Made by a program: the position numbers and the translations under genes
DNA from: Dictyocoela muelleri
Lineage: Eukaryota > Microsporidia
Length of the DNA: 12,874 nucleotides
Assembly (NCBI GenBank): GCA_016256075.1
Contig: SDVU01000496.1
Span: 1-12,874 of the forward strand
Direction of reading: 5' to 3'
Shown: positions 1 through 8,193 of the stretch, one piece after another
Position numbering within the stretch: position 1 is the stretch's first letter
Layout of the letters: each line of letters opens with the position of its first letter
The notes under the pieces: generated by a model
What the model was told of the DNA's origin: nothing
Seen by the model: the letters and a program-made list of their open reading frames with translations, nothing else
Database searches by the model: none

Positions 1-77
1 TTTTTCGGCTAGGGGGGACAAACAAAAATTTTTTTCGGATAGGGGGGACATGAGCAAAAAAAGCTTGGGAAACACTG
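1..77 (-). mobile_element. hAT element, one terminus (element continues left of window)
   Basis: Read on the minus strand the end begins CAGTGTTTCCCAAGC, the classic hAT terminal inverted repeat (CAG-GTTTCYCAA). Just inside it are two tandem modules of about 30 bp, each with the core TCGGNTAGGGGGGACA followed by an A-run. The same G-rich, A-run architecture occurs at the right end of the hAT copy at 8194-8570, so the two belong to one family. The 8 bases outside the end (78-85, CTCTATAC) have a central TA, as in Buster-type hAT target duplications (nnnTAnnn). The other copy of the duplication lies outside the window. No transposase is visible here. Confidence 0.7.
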
Positions 78-124
78 CTCTATACAGAATTTGAAAATGA
101 ACAGATGGTTATTTTATGAGATTA

Positions 125-126
<2 letters not shown>

Positions 127-164
<38 letters not shown>
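127..164. repeat. (AT)n microsatellite, about 19 units
   Basis: An uninterrupted AT dinucleotide run of about 38 bp lies between the hAT end and the first pogo fragment. It is a simple slippage repeat with no sign of function. Confidence 0.97.
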
Positions 165-167
<3 letters not shown>

Positions 168-295
168 GATTTATAGGGGTCAATCATTTCTGAATTATTA
201 TGAGAGGAACATTAGAGTCATATTCTTTATTTTTTCCGATTTTATATAATTAATATTGTCATAGCAATCAGAATTTTCCACTTATATTTTGTTTT

Positions 296-406
296 ATGAA
301 TAAGAAAAAAGAAAGACCTTATACAAAACTGCTCAATATTATACAAATTAGACTATTAGAAGAAAAATTTGTGATAATCCTGATTTTATTTGAATTTAGA
401 CTTTTC
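296..406 (+). pseudogene. Probable N-terminal fragment of the pogo-like transposase, upstream of the foldback insertion
   Basis: The frame opens with ATG at 296 and reads MNKKKERPYTKLLNIIQI, then a Leu/Glu-rich helix (RLLEEKF). This basic start followed by a helix resembles the first DNA-binding helix-turn-helix of pogo/Tigger/CENP-B transposases. The frame remains open to 496, but beyond about 406 it is only reading the arm of the inserted foldback element. The match to the family is weak alone. The support is positional: the second helix-turn-helix and DDE domain of a pogo-like transposase begin on the same strand exactly where the foldback ends (1153). Chance AT-rich open frame is the alternative. 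Confidence 0.35.
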
Positions 407-1152
407 GTAAAAATGCCAAAGGCATTTTTTCGGATGAAAATTTTGAGATATTTCAGCAAAAATGCCAAAAAAAATATTAAAAAAATAAAATATTAATAAG
501 ACAAAAAAGAATAAATCGCTACATGAGAATTAGCAGTGAGCCTAGAACTAGCTTATCGCAAGAACTCGCCGCGAGCGCATAACTAGTTTATCGCAAAAAA
601 ACACCACGAATTTTTTTTTAATAAAAAAATTATAAAAATTTCTTAGTTTTAATATAAACATTCAATTATAACGCTTCCTAGACACTCCACAGAAAATTTT
701 TATGTAATTCCAAATATGTAATATCCAAAGTATAATAAAATTTGAATAATAGTATTATATACATATTGTATGAATCAGTTTTTATAAAAACTTTATGAGA
801 TGTCTTATATATAAAACCGAATTCTAAATAAGTATATAAAAAAATATAGATTTGTTTAATTTAAATTATCTATATTTGGTGTTTTTTTTAAAAAAAATCT
901 TAGCTTTTAGTGTCTGTGAAAAGTTTATAATTGAATATTCTCGTTAAAACTGTAAATTTTTATTATTTTTTTATTATAAATATTTCGTGAATAGTTCTAG
1001 CGATAAGCTCTCGATGCGCTCGCGATGAGTTCTCATGCAGCGATTAATATTCCTACGTCTTTTTAAGATATTATTTCCTTAATAATTTTAGGCATTTTTT
1101 TCTAAAAAATCAGAAAAATTTCATCCGAAAAAATGTCTTTCGAAATTTTAAC
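407..1152. mobile_element. Foldback-like inverted-repeat element of about 745 bp
   Basis: Two arms of roughly 290-320 bp are imperfect inverted copies: 407-725 and 865-1152, around a central segment of about 140 bp. Matching landmarks in order from the tips are CATTTTTTCGGATGAAA, AAAAATGCC, an AT-rich block, ATCGCTRCATGAGAA, a GC-richer block with GCGAGCGCAT and AGCTTATCGC, then CACGAA, TTCAATTATAA and CCAAATAT. The arms look about 75-80% alike with small indels, so the element is old. The left arm has an extra 25-30 bp in the GC-richer block, where an AACTAG-TTATCGC motif occurs twice. There is no coding sequence inside. I could not define a clean target duplication. It is non-autonomous, either a foldback element or a long-armed MITE. 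Confidence 0.8.
409..429. repeat. Short palindrome at the tip of the left foldback arm
   Basis: AAAAATGCC and GGCATTTTT form a 9 bp perfect inverted repeat around AAA. AAAAATGCC recurs about 50 bp further in (461-469) and, inverted, in the right arm near 1089-1098. These spaced copies at both tips could be transposase-binding repeats of the foldback element, but that is inference. Confidence 0.75.
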
Positions 1153-1910
1153 GGAATCTTCAATAACTCTTCAAATTTTGAGAAAACTCAATTTACATAA
1201 TTTAAAAGATTCAAATGACAAGTAATATGATAGAAAAAGAAATATGACCACAAATGCAAATCACTTCGTGGATAATCTAAATCAAACGCTCATGTTATAG
1301 CTGAAGCATTCTTAAAAAAGATTTCTAAAAATATGCTTAAATATAATATAGAAGACATATTTAATATTGATTAAACGGCTTTATATAAAATATTTACAAT
1401 AAATGTTTCTATTTCCTGGCGAAAATACGAGTTTATAAAAAAAAGTAAAATCAAGTAACAATTCCACTAGGCTATAGTATGACTGGTAAAAGCTTATTCA
1501 ATTGATAATTGGCAAATCAAAAACTCCAAGGCCCTTTAAAATCTTTTATTTATTAAAATTAGATATTTTATATGACTATTCAACAAAAAGCTGAATGAAT
1601 TCCATCATATTTAAAAGACAAATTATTTATTTAAATATAAAAAATTTATGAAAAACGCAAAATTTTGCTTATTTTAGACAATACACCTTCACACCCTAAA
1701 TTGTCCTATTCAAATATCGAATTGTATTTTATCCTAAATACAAATACCCCGATACAGCCATGTTATCAAGGTATAATTAAGGCGTTTAAAAAACATAACG
1801 ATATTCTTACAAACTTTATAAATTATTATGATTATTTAGGCGATAAAAGAAAAGATTGCATAAAAAGTATCAATTTCTTGACAACCATTGATAGTGAGCA
1901 TGGTATGTAA
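1153..1910 (+). pseudogene. Decayed pogo/Tigger-like transposase (HTH remnant and DDE domain)
   Basis: The product would be a nuclear DDE transposase of the Tc1/mariner superfamily (DDE_1 domain). Going downstream, 1177-1215 reads RKLNLHNLKDSND, the end of the second HTH (compare the family pattern LN-NFKASNGW). 1276-1317 reads SKSNAHVIAEAFLK. 1342-1374 reads YNIEDIFNID followed by stop TAA, where the family has NMDET (first catalytic Asp at 1369-1371). IIGKSKTPRPFK follows near 1505-1540 in another frame. The longest open piece, 1665-1910, carries LILDNTPSHP (second Asp, 1677-1679) and IQPCYQGIIKAFKKH, where Tyr (1764-1766) replaces the expected third Asp of QPxDQGII. The spacing of 29 residues suits pogo. 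There are at least three frame changes and several stops, so it is dead. Its 5' part is displaced by the foldback element. Confidence 0.85.
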
Positions 1911-2470
1911 AAAGATTAGTAAACACATAATAATAAAATTTTTCAATCATATGTTTAAATTTACACGAAATAATCAAAAAAAATATTAAAAAAAGTGAAG
2001 GAACAGTGCAAAATGAAGTTTAAAATATGATGAAATAATTATAATGTGATACTATAAATGAAGAAGATACAAAAACAAGTGAAATATATAGTTTTACAGC
2101 CTTAAGAAATAAAATAATATATATACTTATGTACGATATATATAGTTCATAAAGACGAATGATGAAATATTTTGATAATAAATAATTCAAATAATTTTAT
2201 TAAAAAAGAATAATAATCTAAATTAATTCAGATCAAATCAAATAACTCTTACAAGGATTGCAATGTACTTGATTCAAACCAAAATAAATATTTTTAAAGA
2301 TACAATTTCATATGTTTCTTACATCTAGAATATTATATATTGAAAATAGGTTTTATGTCATAAAATCCGTATAATTTGCGATATAAATATTATAAAAGGC
2401 AATATTGGTCTATTTAAATTATCTTTTAGTTGAAAGCATATATTTATTTTATAAAAATATATATGAAGAT
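1911..2470. other. AT-rich stretch with nothing recognisable
   Basis: This follows the pogo-like transposase and probably includes its 3' untranslated end, but I cannot see a terminal repeat. It contains scattered TATATA runs and no frame of convincing composition. Confidence 0.6.
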
Positions 2471-2523
2471 AAAAAGACTTGATGTAGATATAGGAAAGTA
2501 ATCGGGCTTATCCAAGTCTTTTT
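2471..2523 (+). repeat. Hairpin with 11 bp perfect stem followed by a T-run
   Basis: AAAAAGACTTG (2471-2481) and CAAGTCTTTTT (2513-2523) are perfect inverted repeats around a 31-base loop that is less AT-rich than its surroundings. A T-run continues to 2525. It looks like a terminator-type hairpin, but in a eukaryote it could equally be a transposon-derived repeat. No transcript or gene is evident next to it. Confidence 0.5.
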
Positions 2524-2825
2524 TTAAGGTGGTAAGTTTTTGATTATTATAAATAATAAAAATGCATTTAATATATTATTTTTTTTAAAAAAAATCTCAT
2601 TCATGATTTCTTACCTTGGATGTGGGCATTTACACCCTTTCACGTTTTGATATATCTCACATGCATAGAATTTTTACTGAGCTCAAAGAATTTATTAGAA
2701 AATACTGTCCTACTTAATTGTTAAGATACAGTGAAATTAGAGTTAATAAACTGTTTAATTTGAAAAAAGACCAAAGGAAGAAAACAACGGATTATTTTTA
2801 AAAAAATTGTTTAAATATATTTTAA
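2524..2825. other. No gene recognised; weak inverted similarity
   Basis: AAGGTGGTAAG near 2527 and CTTACCTTGG near 2611 are imperfect inverted copies about 75 bp apart. This could be a short decayed MITE. No coding sequence is seen. Confidence 0.35.
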
Positions 2826-2877
2826 GACTCCCTTTTATGGAAAACTCCCGGCTTCGGGAAATTTTATAGGGAGGGTC
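2826..2877 (+). repeat. GC-rich stem-loop
   Basis: GACTCCCT at 2826-2833 pairs with AGGGAGGGTC at 2868-2877 (two bases bulged). Nested inside, TCCCG (2846-2850) pairs with CGGGA (2855-2859) across a GCTT loop, and AAAA (2841-2844) can pair with TTTT (2862-2865). In DNA this AT-rich, about 50 bp of ordered G/C pairing stands out. It may be a structured RNA motif or the tip of a decayed element. No partner copy appears elsewhere in the window. Confidence 0.55.
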
Positions 2878-3300
2878 GATGTTGGGATGTACTCAATTAA
2901 AATAATAACAAAAATATGTGAAAATATTTTTACCTCTTAAAAATAAAGTCAATCTTAATTCGAATGTTGTTTCAACAGATTATGAAATAACACGTTTTTA
3001 TTAATTAAAAATTTTAGATACTCAACAAAATCATATGTATATTTATTCCATACAGACATAGTCTTTGAAGAAAAATATATCACTATTTGTTAGCAAAATT
3101 TTATAAAACCAATTTTTTATGTTAAAAGAATTTCAAAACAGTTTTATAACTAAATTTATATTAGAATTTGACGGATTTAAGAGACATATAATCATATTAT
3201 CGTCTCTATATATTATTACCCTGAAAAAAGTGTTTTCAACATGTTTATTGAATATTTTAAATATACATTTATATGTAAAAAAAAATCTAAGCTCTTTTGA
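2878..3300. other. AT-rich stretch with nothing recognisable
   Basis: No domain, repeat or terminal motif is visible. A short plus-strand frame at 3119-3313 has no protein-like composition and is treated as chance. Confidence 0.5.
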
Positions 3301-3519
3301 ACAATACCATTAGAGTGTGTCCAAAAGTATAAGAAAAAAAAGGATTTGAAAACAATCAATAGTCTCGAAGATGGACATCGTTGTTTCAACAACCCAGTCA
3401 ATGCTAGAAAACCATATTTATGTATGTTTATTAATAAACTTAGATTATTACCTGGAAAACTGTATAAGATTACAAGATTTACCATTGTTAAATTCGAACT
3501 TTCTTTAAAAAAAATTTAA
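3301..3519 (+). other. Open frame of 72 codons without clear start; possible decayed coding fragment
   Basis: Between a TGA (3298-3300) and TAA (3517-3519) the plus strand is open for 72 codons. The translation has a mixed, protein-like composition (for example DLKTINSLEDGHRCFNNPVN, then ARKPYLC and LRLLPGKLYKITRF) unlike the Ile/Asn/Lys runs of chance frames nearby. The only internal ATG is at about 3430. I do not recognise a family. The longer minus-strand frame over the same bases (3216-3485) looks like its shadow. Confidence 0.25.
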
Positions 3520-4891
3520 AAATACAACTCTCAAAATTTACGCTGAAAAAGTGTAACACATGTTCATATTTAATATTTTTCTTTTGAAATTAGCTACATT
3601 TGATTCCAATAAATTAATTGATTTAGCACATTTTTTATTCTACCGTTTTTGAGACGAATTTCCTGGTTTAAATTACGGGACGAAAAAATGTAATTTTTCT
3701 TAAGACGAAATTCTGGCAAGCCGTCTAGAATCGTATAACAGAAAATTTACTTGTCTCAAATATTTTTTTATTAATTAATATCGTCTCAACATATAACCAT
3801 CTTATACCTCTTGTTGCTTTACTTAATGTTATTTTTTTTTTGACTGTAAAAGATAAGAATCTGATGATATGTCACTATTGTTCTACTGAAAATATGAGTC
3901 GGTCTTGATGAAATTTTTACGTGCCCGTTAAATCATACCTAAATTGTAAGATAAAGCTTTTATTCTTATAAAATTCTTCTTGTATTCATTTCGAGCAATA
4001 TAAATATTCTGTGAACCATAAAATATATTATATTCCACGACACTTCTGCCGTTACATCTCAATGATGATCTAATTTAACAGCATCTGTGTATATTATTAC
4101 AATAAATTTTTGAAAACAACATTCTTCTTCTTCTATTACTGTAGATGTCCATAAATACAGCAATATTCATAAGTTTTTCTATTTTTTTGCTAAAAGGCAG
4201 CGTTTTGCAACATTGGTCGTTCTTGCTTCATGGAATCATATATGAACACATTTATAAGTAAATAACATGATTTAAGATTTACAAATCTATTTTTTTATAT
4301 TTATTGATATTCTTAAAGATATGAACCATTATTCATTGTACTATAGAATAATTAAACAACGATCATTAAGTTTTTGCTATAGTTATATAAGAAACAGTTT
4401 TGTTGCGCCTTATTTTAAAGCTGACAGATTCGCTTGGAATTATATGAATTTAAAAAAGTCGTTTCATTTGCCGCATAAGAATAATTATTTGATCACAAAG
4501 AAGAAAAATATTAGTAAAAATGGATACATTCCTTATCTGATATTATTATATTATTAATTTTTGGTTTTATTTTATCATATTTAAATCAAGTTTCTTACTT
4601 ATATTAAAAATTCATCAAAATACTAATTAAATTTATAATAATATTATTGCAATGGCTATCGTTTGTGCTGTCTTACACTATGTAAAATGTTTAAATCTTA
4701 GAAATATCAGGTTTGTATGGTATATTTATGATTTCTAAGTCGAAATATTTCATTTTATAGATATTGTTTTTAAGGTTGATTATAGCATTGTATTTTACCA
4801 ATATCTCAAATACTATTTGTGTAAATATAGAGATTTTTCAGTTGTATCAGAACATATTTTTTAATCATTAATTAATACCAAAACAAACGGT
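3520..4891. other. Long AT-rich stretch with no supported gene
   Basis: Near 3650-3720 a short motif, GACGAAWTTCCTGG or GACGAAATTCTGG, occurs twice with a third partial copy (GGGACGAAAA). A 78-codon plus-strand frame at 4321-4557 begins with ATG but shows no recognisable motif, and at this base composition such a frame can arise by chance. I see no terminal repeats, RNA gene or domain. Confidence 0.45.
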
Positions 4892-5035
4892 ATGTTAGAA
4901 AGTATTTCAGATATTTTTAAAAGAAAAAACTTAGAGCAATTAAGAGACCAATTCAACTATTCTTTTCTCACATTTATCTTTTTTTTTGTAAATCTTGTCC
5001 CATATTTCTTCTTAGCGTTAATTTTTATCAGATGA
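4892..5035 (+). CDS. Candidate 47-residue membrane protein or first-exon-like fragment
   Basis: ATG at 4892 opens a 47-codon frame ending in TGA at 5033. The N-terminus is a charged amphipathic segment (MLESISDIFKRKNLEQLRDQ), followed from about residue 24 by one strongly hydrophobic membrane segment ending in IR. The arrangement (short charged N-terminus, D-Q-x-N-Y, then a transmembrane helix) faintly recalls the start of innexin-type channel proteins, but the diagnostic residues after the first helix are absent in this frame. At this base composition several 47-codon ATG frames are expected by chance in a window this size. It could be a real small protein, a gene fragment or noise. Confidence 0.2.
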   Translation: MLESISDIFKRKNLEQLRDQFNYSFLTFIFFFVNLVPYFFLALIFIR

Positions 5036-5444
5036 AAACTTTTGCTTGAATCGGTTTTTGAGATTATCTTGGGGTCAGCAATTTTATGAAAGAAAAAAAG
5101 ATTTCTGACAAAACAAAGGTTATTTGTTTATGACACTTTGTTGAGTCAACTGTAATCGATTATCAATTATCTTGGTACGTCATTTTTTTAGTAAAAATAA
5201 AGCAAAATAATTTGTTTTGACATTTTATTATTCCCTTTCCCAATAAATTATTTAATTTATTATCAAAGAGTTTTTGTTGACATGGTTTACATCTAAATCA
5301 TTTAGATGTTTAAATTATAATCTATGTTTTACTTTTAAAAGTATTTCTTGTGTCTGATTTTTCTAAATTTCTAAATTTTAGAATTTCACAATAAATTTCC
5401 AAGTTCATTATTAATTTTTATAGGATGTTTAATATAGCTGTTTA
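5036..5444. other. AT-rich stretch with no gene; contains a perfect palindrome
   Basis: Apart from the palindrome at 5289-5309, nothing can be assigned here. Confidence 0.5.
5289..5309. repeat. Perfect 21 bp palindrome
   Basis: ACATCTAAAT and ATTTAGATGT are perfect inverted repeats around a single C. One half recurs at about 7625-7636 (CATTTAGATGTA). It could be a dimeric protein-binding site or a chance feature of AT-rich DNA. The symmetry is exact, so I list it. Confidence 0.8.
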
Positions 5445-5642
5445 TTAATAAATTTCGGCTTTATATTTCCTATTAAAATGTATCACGTGATTTAATAATA
5501 TTATTTTGTAATCTCTGAGATCTATAGAATCCGAATAACTAGATAAAAAACCAGAACCAATAATTAAATCTTCATTTAGATTTTTTATTATTTCAACTAT
5601 GACATCTAATTGCGTATCTTTACTAAAATTTCTATAAAACAA
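5445..5642 (-). other. Short minus-strand reading frame, possible gene fragment
   Basis: The frame encodes about 65 residues (KDTQLDVIVEIIKNLNEDLI, then IGSGFLSSYSDSIDLRDYK) with a protein-like residue mixture and a TAA end. It has no ATG: the only start is TTG, directly preceded by an in-frame TAA, so the 5' part is missing or decayed. Its upstream end abuts the GC-richer island at 5649-5702. I recognise no family. Confidence 0.2.
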
Positions 5643-5648
5643 TTATTC

Positions 5649-5702
5649 TGACAGTCAACGCGCTTGTTTCAGCTGTCGCCGTAAGTATTTGCGATGACAC
5701 TG
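5649..5702 (-). mobile_element. GC-richer island, candidate Tc1/mariner-type terminus
   Basis: On the minus strand the segment starts CAGTGTCATCGCAAATACTT directly after a TA dinucleotide (5703-5704), the arrangement of a Tc1/mariner end. It closes with GTTGACTGT, so ACAGT/ACTGT marks both edges. Its G+C content is clearly higher than the flanks. No second terminus or transposase of this type is visible, so it may be a solo end or not a transposon at all. Confidence 0.3.
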
Positions 5703-5708
5703 TATATG

Positions 5709-5723
5709 AAATAGGCTATTTCT
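5709..5723. repeat. Perfect 15 bp palindrome
   Basis: GAAATAG and CTATTTC flank a single G. It lies just outside the candidate transposon end at 5702 and has no known role. Confidence 0.7.
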
Positions 5724-5997
5724 CTTGCTCAAAAATATTATTATATATAAAGGATGAAGTTTTTCTACTAATAACGAGTAATTTCAATATATTTTCATTT
5801 GTTGATTCAATCAACATATATATGATAAAATAATCAGCTACCTTGTTCATTTTGTATTTCAACATCTCATTTTGTTTAAAACTAAACATTTATTGTTATT
5901 GTGTGTGTTTACATTGTGATATCTACAATATTTTTCCTCATTACAGGGCTTTTAAATTTATATATCCCTTTTTCAAACTATAACCCTCTTTTCATCA

Positions 5998-6235
5998 GTT
6001 TTAGAGCCATTTTTGTAAGTAATAGGTCGCTTTTTGTAAATTTATTGACTCATTTCTGTAAAGTTAAAAACCACTTTTTGTAATCTTTAAGATCAATTTT
6101 TGGGTTACAGATCCATTATCGTAAAGTGATAGACCCATTTTTGCAAAGTTATTGATCCATTTTTGTGATGTTATAGGAAAATTTTTGTAAGGTTATAGGC
6201 TCATTTTGGTAAATTTATAGATCCATTTTGACGGG
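5998..6235 (+). repeat. Degenerate 22 bp tandem array, left outer arm
   Basis: About 11 units follow one another, each with a TTATAGA-type start, a CATTTTTG core and a TAAA-type end; many differ by several substitutions. The short plus-strand frame through 5901-6083 only reads the array. Confidence 0.85.
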
Positions 6236-6768
6236 GTTTTATATAATTCGAAAAATTCGCCTGAACTAATTATTTTTATAACTTATTGTTTAAACCCCAA
6301 TTTAAAATTTCATGAAAACCCCTTATTTTTCAGACATATTTTCAACTATTATTTTTAAGACTAACTTTATACTATTATATTTTAAACTTTATTTCCTAAA
6401 CGATATTTTACTTCTTATTTCTTTAACCCATAATTTTTGGCTTATAATTTTTAACCCATAATTTTTAATAATTTTTTTACCCTTAATTTTTTTAAGCCTT
6501 ATTTTTCATCTCTTTTTAAACCAATGTTCTCAACCCATACATGTATCCATAGTCTTTTTAACCCTTTTTTTCAATTTAATTTTTCTTCCATTATTTTTTA
6601 AACCTTATTTTCAAACCATTTTTTTAAAAAACATATTTTTAAACCCTATTTTAACCATTTTAAAATCTTATTTTCAACCCTTATTTTCAAATTCTCTTTA
6701 TTAACAAAAGTTAAAAAGTTCCTAAATGGATTGTTTAAAAAATAATGATTAGAAATAAATGTAAAAAA

Positions 6769-6845
6769 AGGGTTGGAAATTATGTTTAAAAAAGGCTTGG
6801 GAAATTATGTTTAAAAAAAGGCTTGGGAAATTATGTTTAAAAAAA
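6769..6845 (+). repeat. 26 bp tandem repeat, three units, in the right inner arm
   Basis: Three units of GGCTTGGGAAATTATGTTTA plus an A-run follow each other; the last two (6794-6819, 6820-6845) are almost identical and the first differs slightly. They are much better conserved than the rest of the arm, which suggests a recent local duplication. Confidence 0.85.
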
Positions 6846-7149
6846 GGGGGTTAAAAAAGGTTTCCAAAACAAAATTTTAAAGTAGCGTCGAAAGGATAAA
6901 AACATGTGTTAAAAAAATAATAGTTTATTAATAAGGCTAGAAAACAAGTTTAAAAAAAATAAGGTTTAAAAATAAGGTTTAAAAAAAGTAAAAAATATGT
7001 TCAATTATGAAAAAAAATCATGATTAAAAATAAGAGTTACAAAAATAAGGGTATGTAAATCATGTTTAAATAAGTAGAATTTCAATAATAAAAGTTAAAA
7101 TTATAATGTTTAAAAATAATATTAAAATCAATCAATAGAACCTAATTTT

Positions 7150-7310
7150 TGCGTAACATCTATAACTATGACCAATGGGTCATAACTTTAAAAAATGAGT
7201 CTATAAGTTTTCAAGAATACACCTATAACTTTAAAAATGGAATTATATTATACAAAAATGAATCTAGAACTTTGCAAAATGGGACTATGACTCTATAAAA
7301 TGCACTACAA
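7150..7310 (-). repeat. Degenerate 22 bp tandem array, right outer arm (inverted)
   Basis: Read on the minus strand, about six or seven units carry the same CATTTTT-AAAGTTATAG pattern as the left array at 5998-6235, in opposite orientation. This is the main evidence that the region is a foldback and not just a simple-repeat tract. Confidence 0.8.
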
Positions 7311-7365
7311 TAACAATGCATAATGGTTTGTTAACTTAAAAAACCCTATAATAGACTATTTTGTA

Positions 7366-8150
7366 ACATTATTCTTTGTTTTACCTTTTTATATTTGAAT
7401 GTTTACTTATTATGAAATTCTATGTCGCTATCGTTCCTTCATAAAGTTTTCTAATATCATTGCTGTTCTCTGAAATAAATTTTGATAATATTCAGCCATA
7501 TTTCCGACTATGAATGTTTCTCTAGTTAGTCCTTTTCAATTATTTCCTAGTATATGACTTTTGAATATGAATTTGTTTTATATTTTCGTCAAAAGAGTTC
7601 TTATATTCGTAAGTAGTGCAAAATTCATTTAGATGTAAATTACCGAAAAATTGGGTTTTGTGCATGAAATTTTATCTTTAATATTTCGTTTTGACTGAGC
7701 AACAAATTTTTTTTAATGCAGGTTTATAGATCTAATGATATATAATATTTCGACGAAAAAAAACGTTTTAAAGACATCAAATATCGTTTGCGAAGTCTAG
7801 CCTGTGAGTTCGACGGTGTTTGTATGTCTTGAAAAGATCGATAGAATGTCTCCTAAAATATTTCTTTTAATTTGAATGTTTGCGTTACTTAATTTTGCTG
7901 TCATTTGGATGCGTTCTATTTTCTAAGAATCGAAATTGTTAGTTAATTTATGATTAAATTTTCATTGAATTTTTATGGAATTCGGACTTAGGTCAAGATG
8001 TTATGTCCTGTAGATGATTTATTATTAAATTTTGTTGAAATGTCAATTGAATTCTAATATTGATGTAATTTGTTTTATGACTTAACATTATCCCTTGGCA
8101 AAAAAAATTATCTTTTTTATGTTTATTAACCCATAAAAAATATAAGCAAT
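7366..8150 (-). other. No intact gene; possible heavily decayed coding region on the minus strand
   Basis: The minus strand from about 7860 down to 7430 gives protein-like stretches broken by stops and frame changes, such as TFYRSFQDIQTPSNSQARLR and GLTRETFIVGNMAEYYQNLF. G+C is slightly higher than in the flanks. This could be a dead transposase or host pseudogene, but I recognise no family motif. A 67-codon minus frame at 7993-8196 runs into the hAT end and is not supported as a gene. Confidence 0.25.
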
Positions 8151-8193
8151 ATGTTACCATAAAAACAAAATTAAAATAGTTTATGATGTAAAT
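8151..8193 (+). repeat. Degenerate tandem array, unit upstream of the hAT insertion
   Basis: The unit GTTACCATAAAAACAAAATT, followed by AAAATAGTTTATGATG, closely matches the units on the far side of the hAT element (8579 onwards). The hAT element therefore sits within a pre-existing repeat array. Confidence 0.65.

Larger units (their letters stand above)
5930..7365. mobile_element. Large foldback structure built from degenerate short tandem repeats
   Basis: The region is one long imperfect inverted repeat centred near 6690. The outer layers (5998-6235 and, inverted, about 7150-7310) are arrays of a 22 bp unit, consensus GTTATAGATCCATTTTTGTAAA. The inner layers are pyrimidine-rich AACCCTTATTTTT-type repeats on the left (about 6255-6700) and their purine-rich complement on the right (about 6720-7110). 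Outside the arrays the tips still match: ATTACAGGGCTTTTAAATT near 5940 against ATTATAGGGTTTTTTAAGTT read from the opposite strand near 7365. Arms made of tandem repeats are the hallmark of Foldback/Galileo-type elements. No transposase lies inside and I could not fix a target duplication, so exact ends are approximate. Confidence 0.75.

Noticed and set aside
2826-2900. Helitron 3' hairpin, or LTR start at TGTTGGGATGT (about 2880)
   Set aside because: There is no CTRRT after the hairpin on either strand. For an LTR there is no second repeat copy, primer site or coding sequence.
2965-3391. Repeated 12-mer GTTGTTTCAACA at about 2965 and 3380
   Set aside because: With this base composition several repeated 12-mers are expected by chance and the flanks do not match.
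3216-3485. 89-codon minus-strand frame
   Set aside because: Its translation is hydrophobic and irregular. The plus strand over the same bases has a more protein-like open frame, so this looks like a shadow.
4321-4557. 78-codon plus-strand ATG frame
   Set aside because: No domain or supporting context. The composition is dominated by Lys, Asn, Tyr, Ser and Leu, as chance frames here tend to be.
5998-7310. CRISPR-like array
   Set aside because: Repeats are contiguous and degenerate with no unique spacers, and the array inverts around a centre, so it is a foldback and not a CRISPR. The sequence is also eukaryotic.
7800-7825. tRNA T-arm-like GAGTTCGACG
   Set aside because: The flanking bases do not form the T-stem and no acceptor, D or anticodon arm can be drawn. 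I saw no other tRNA or rRNA signal.
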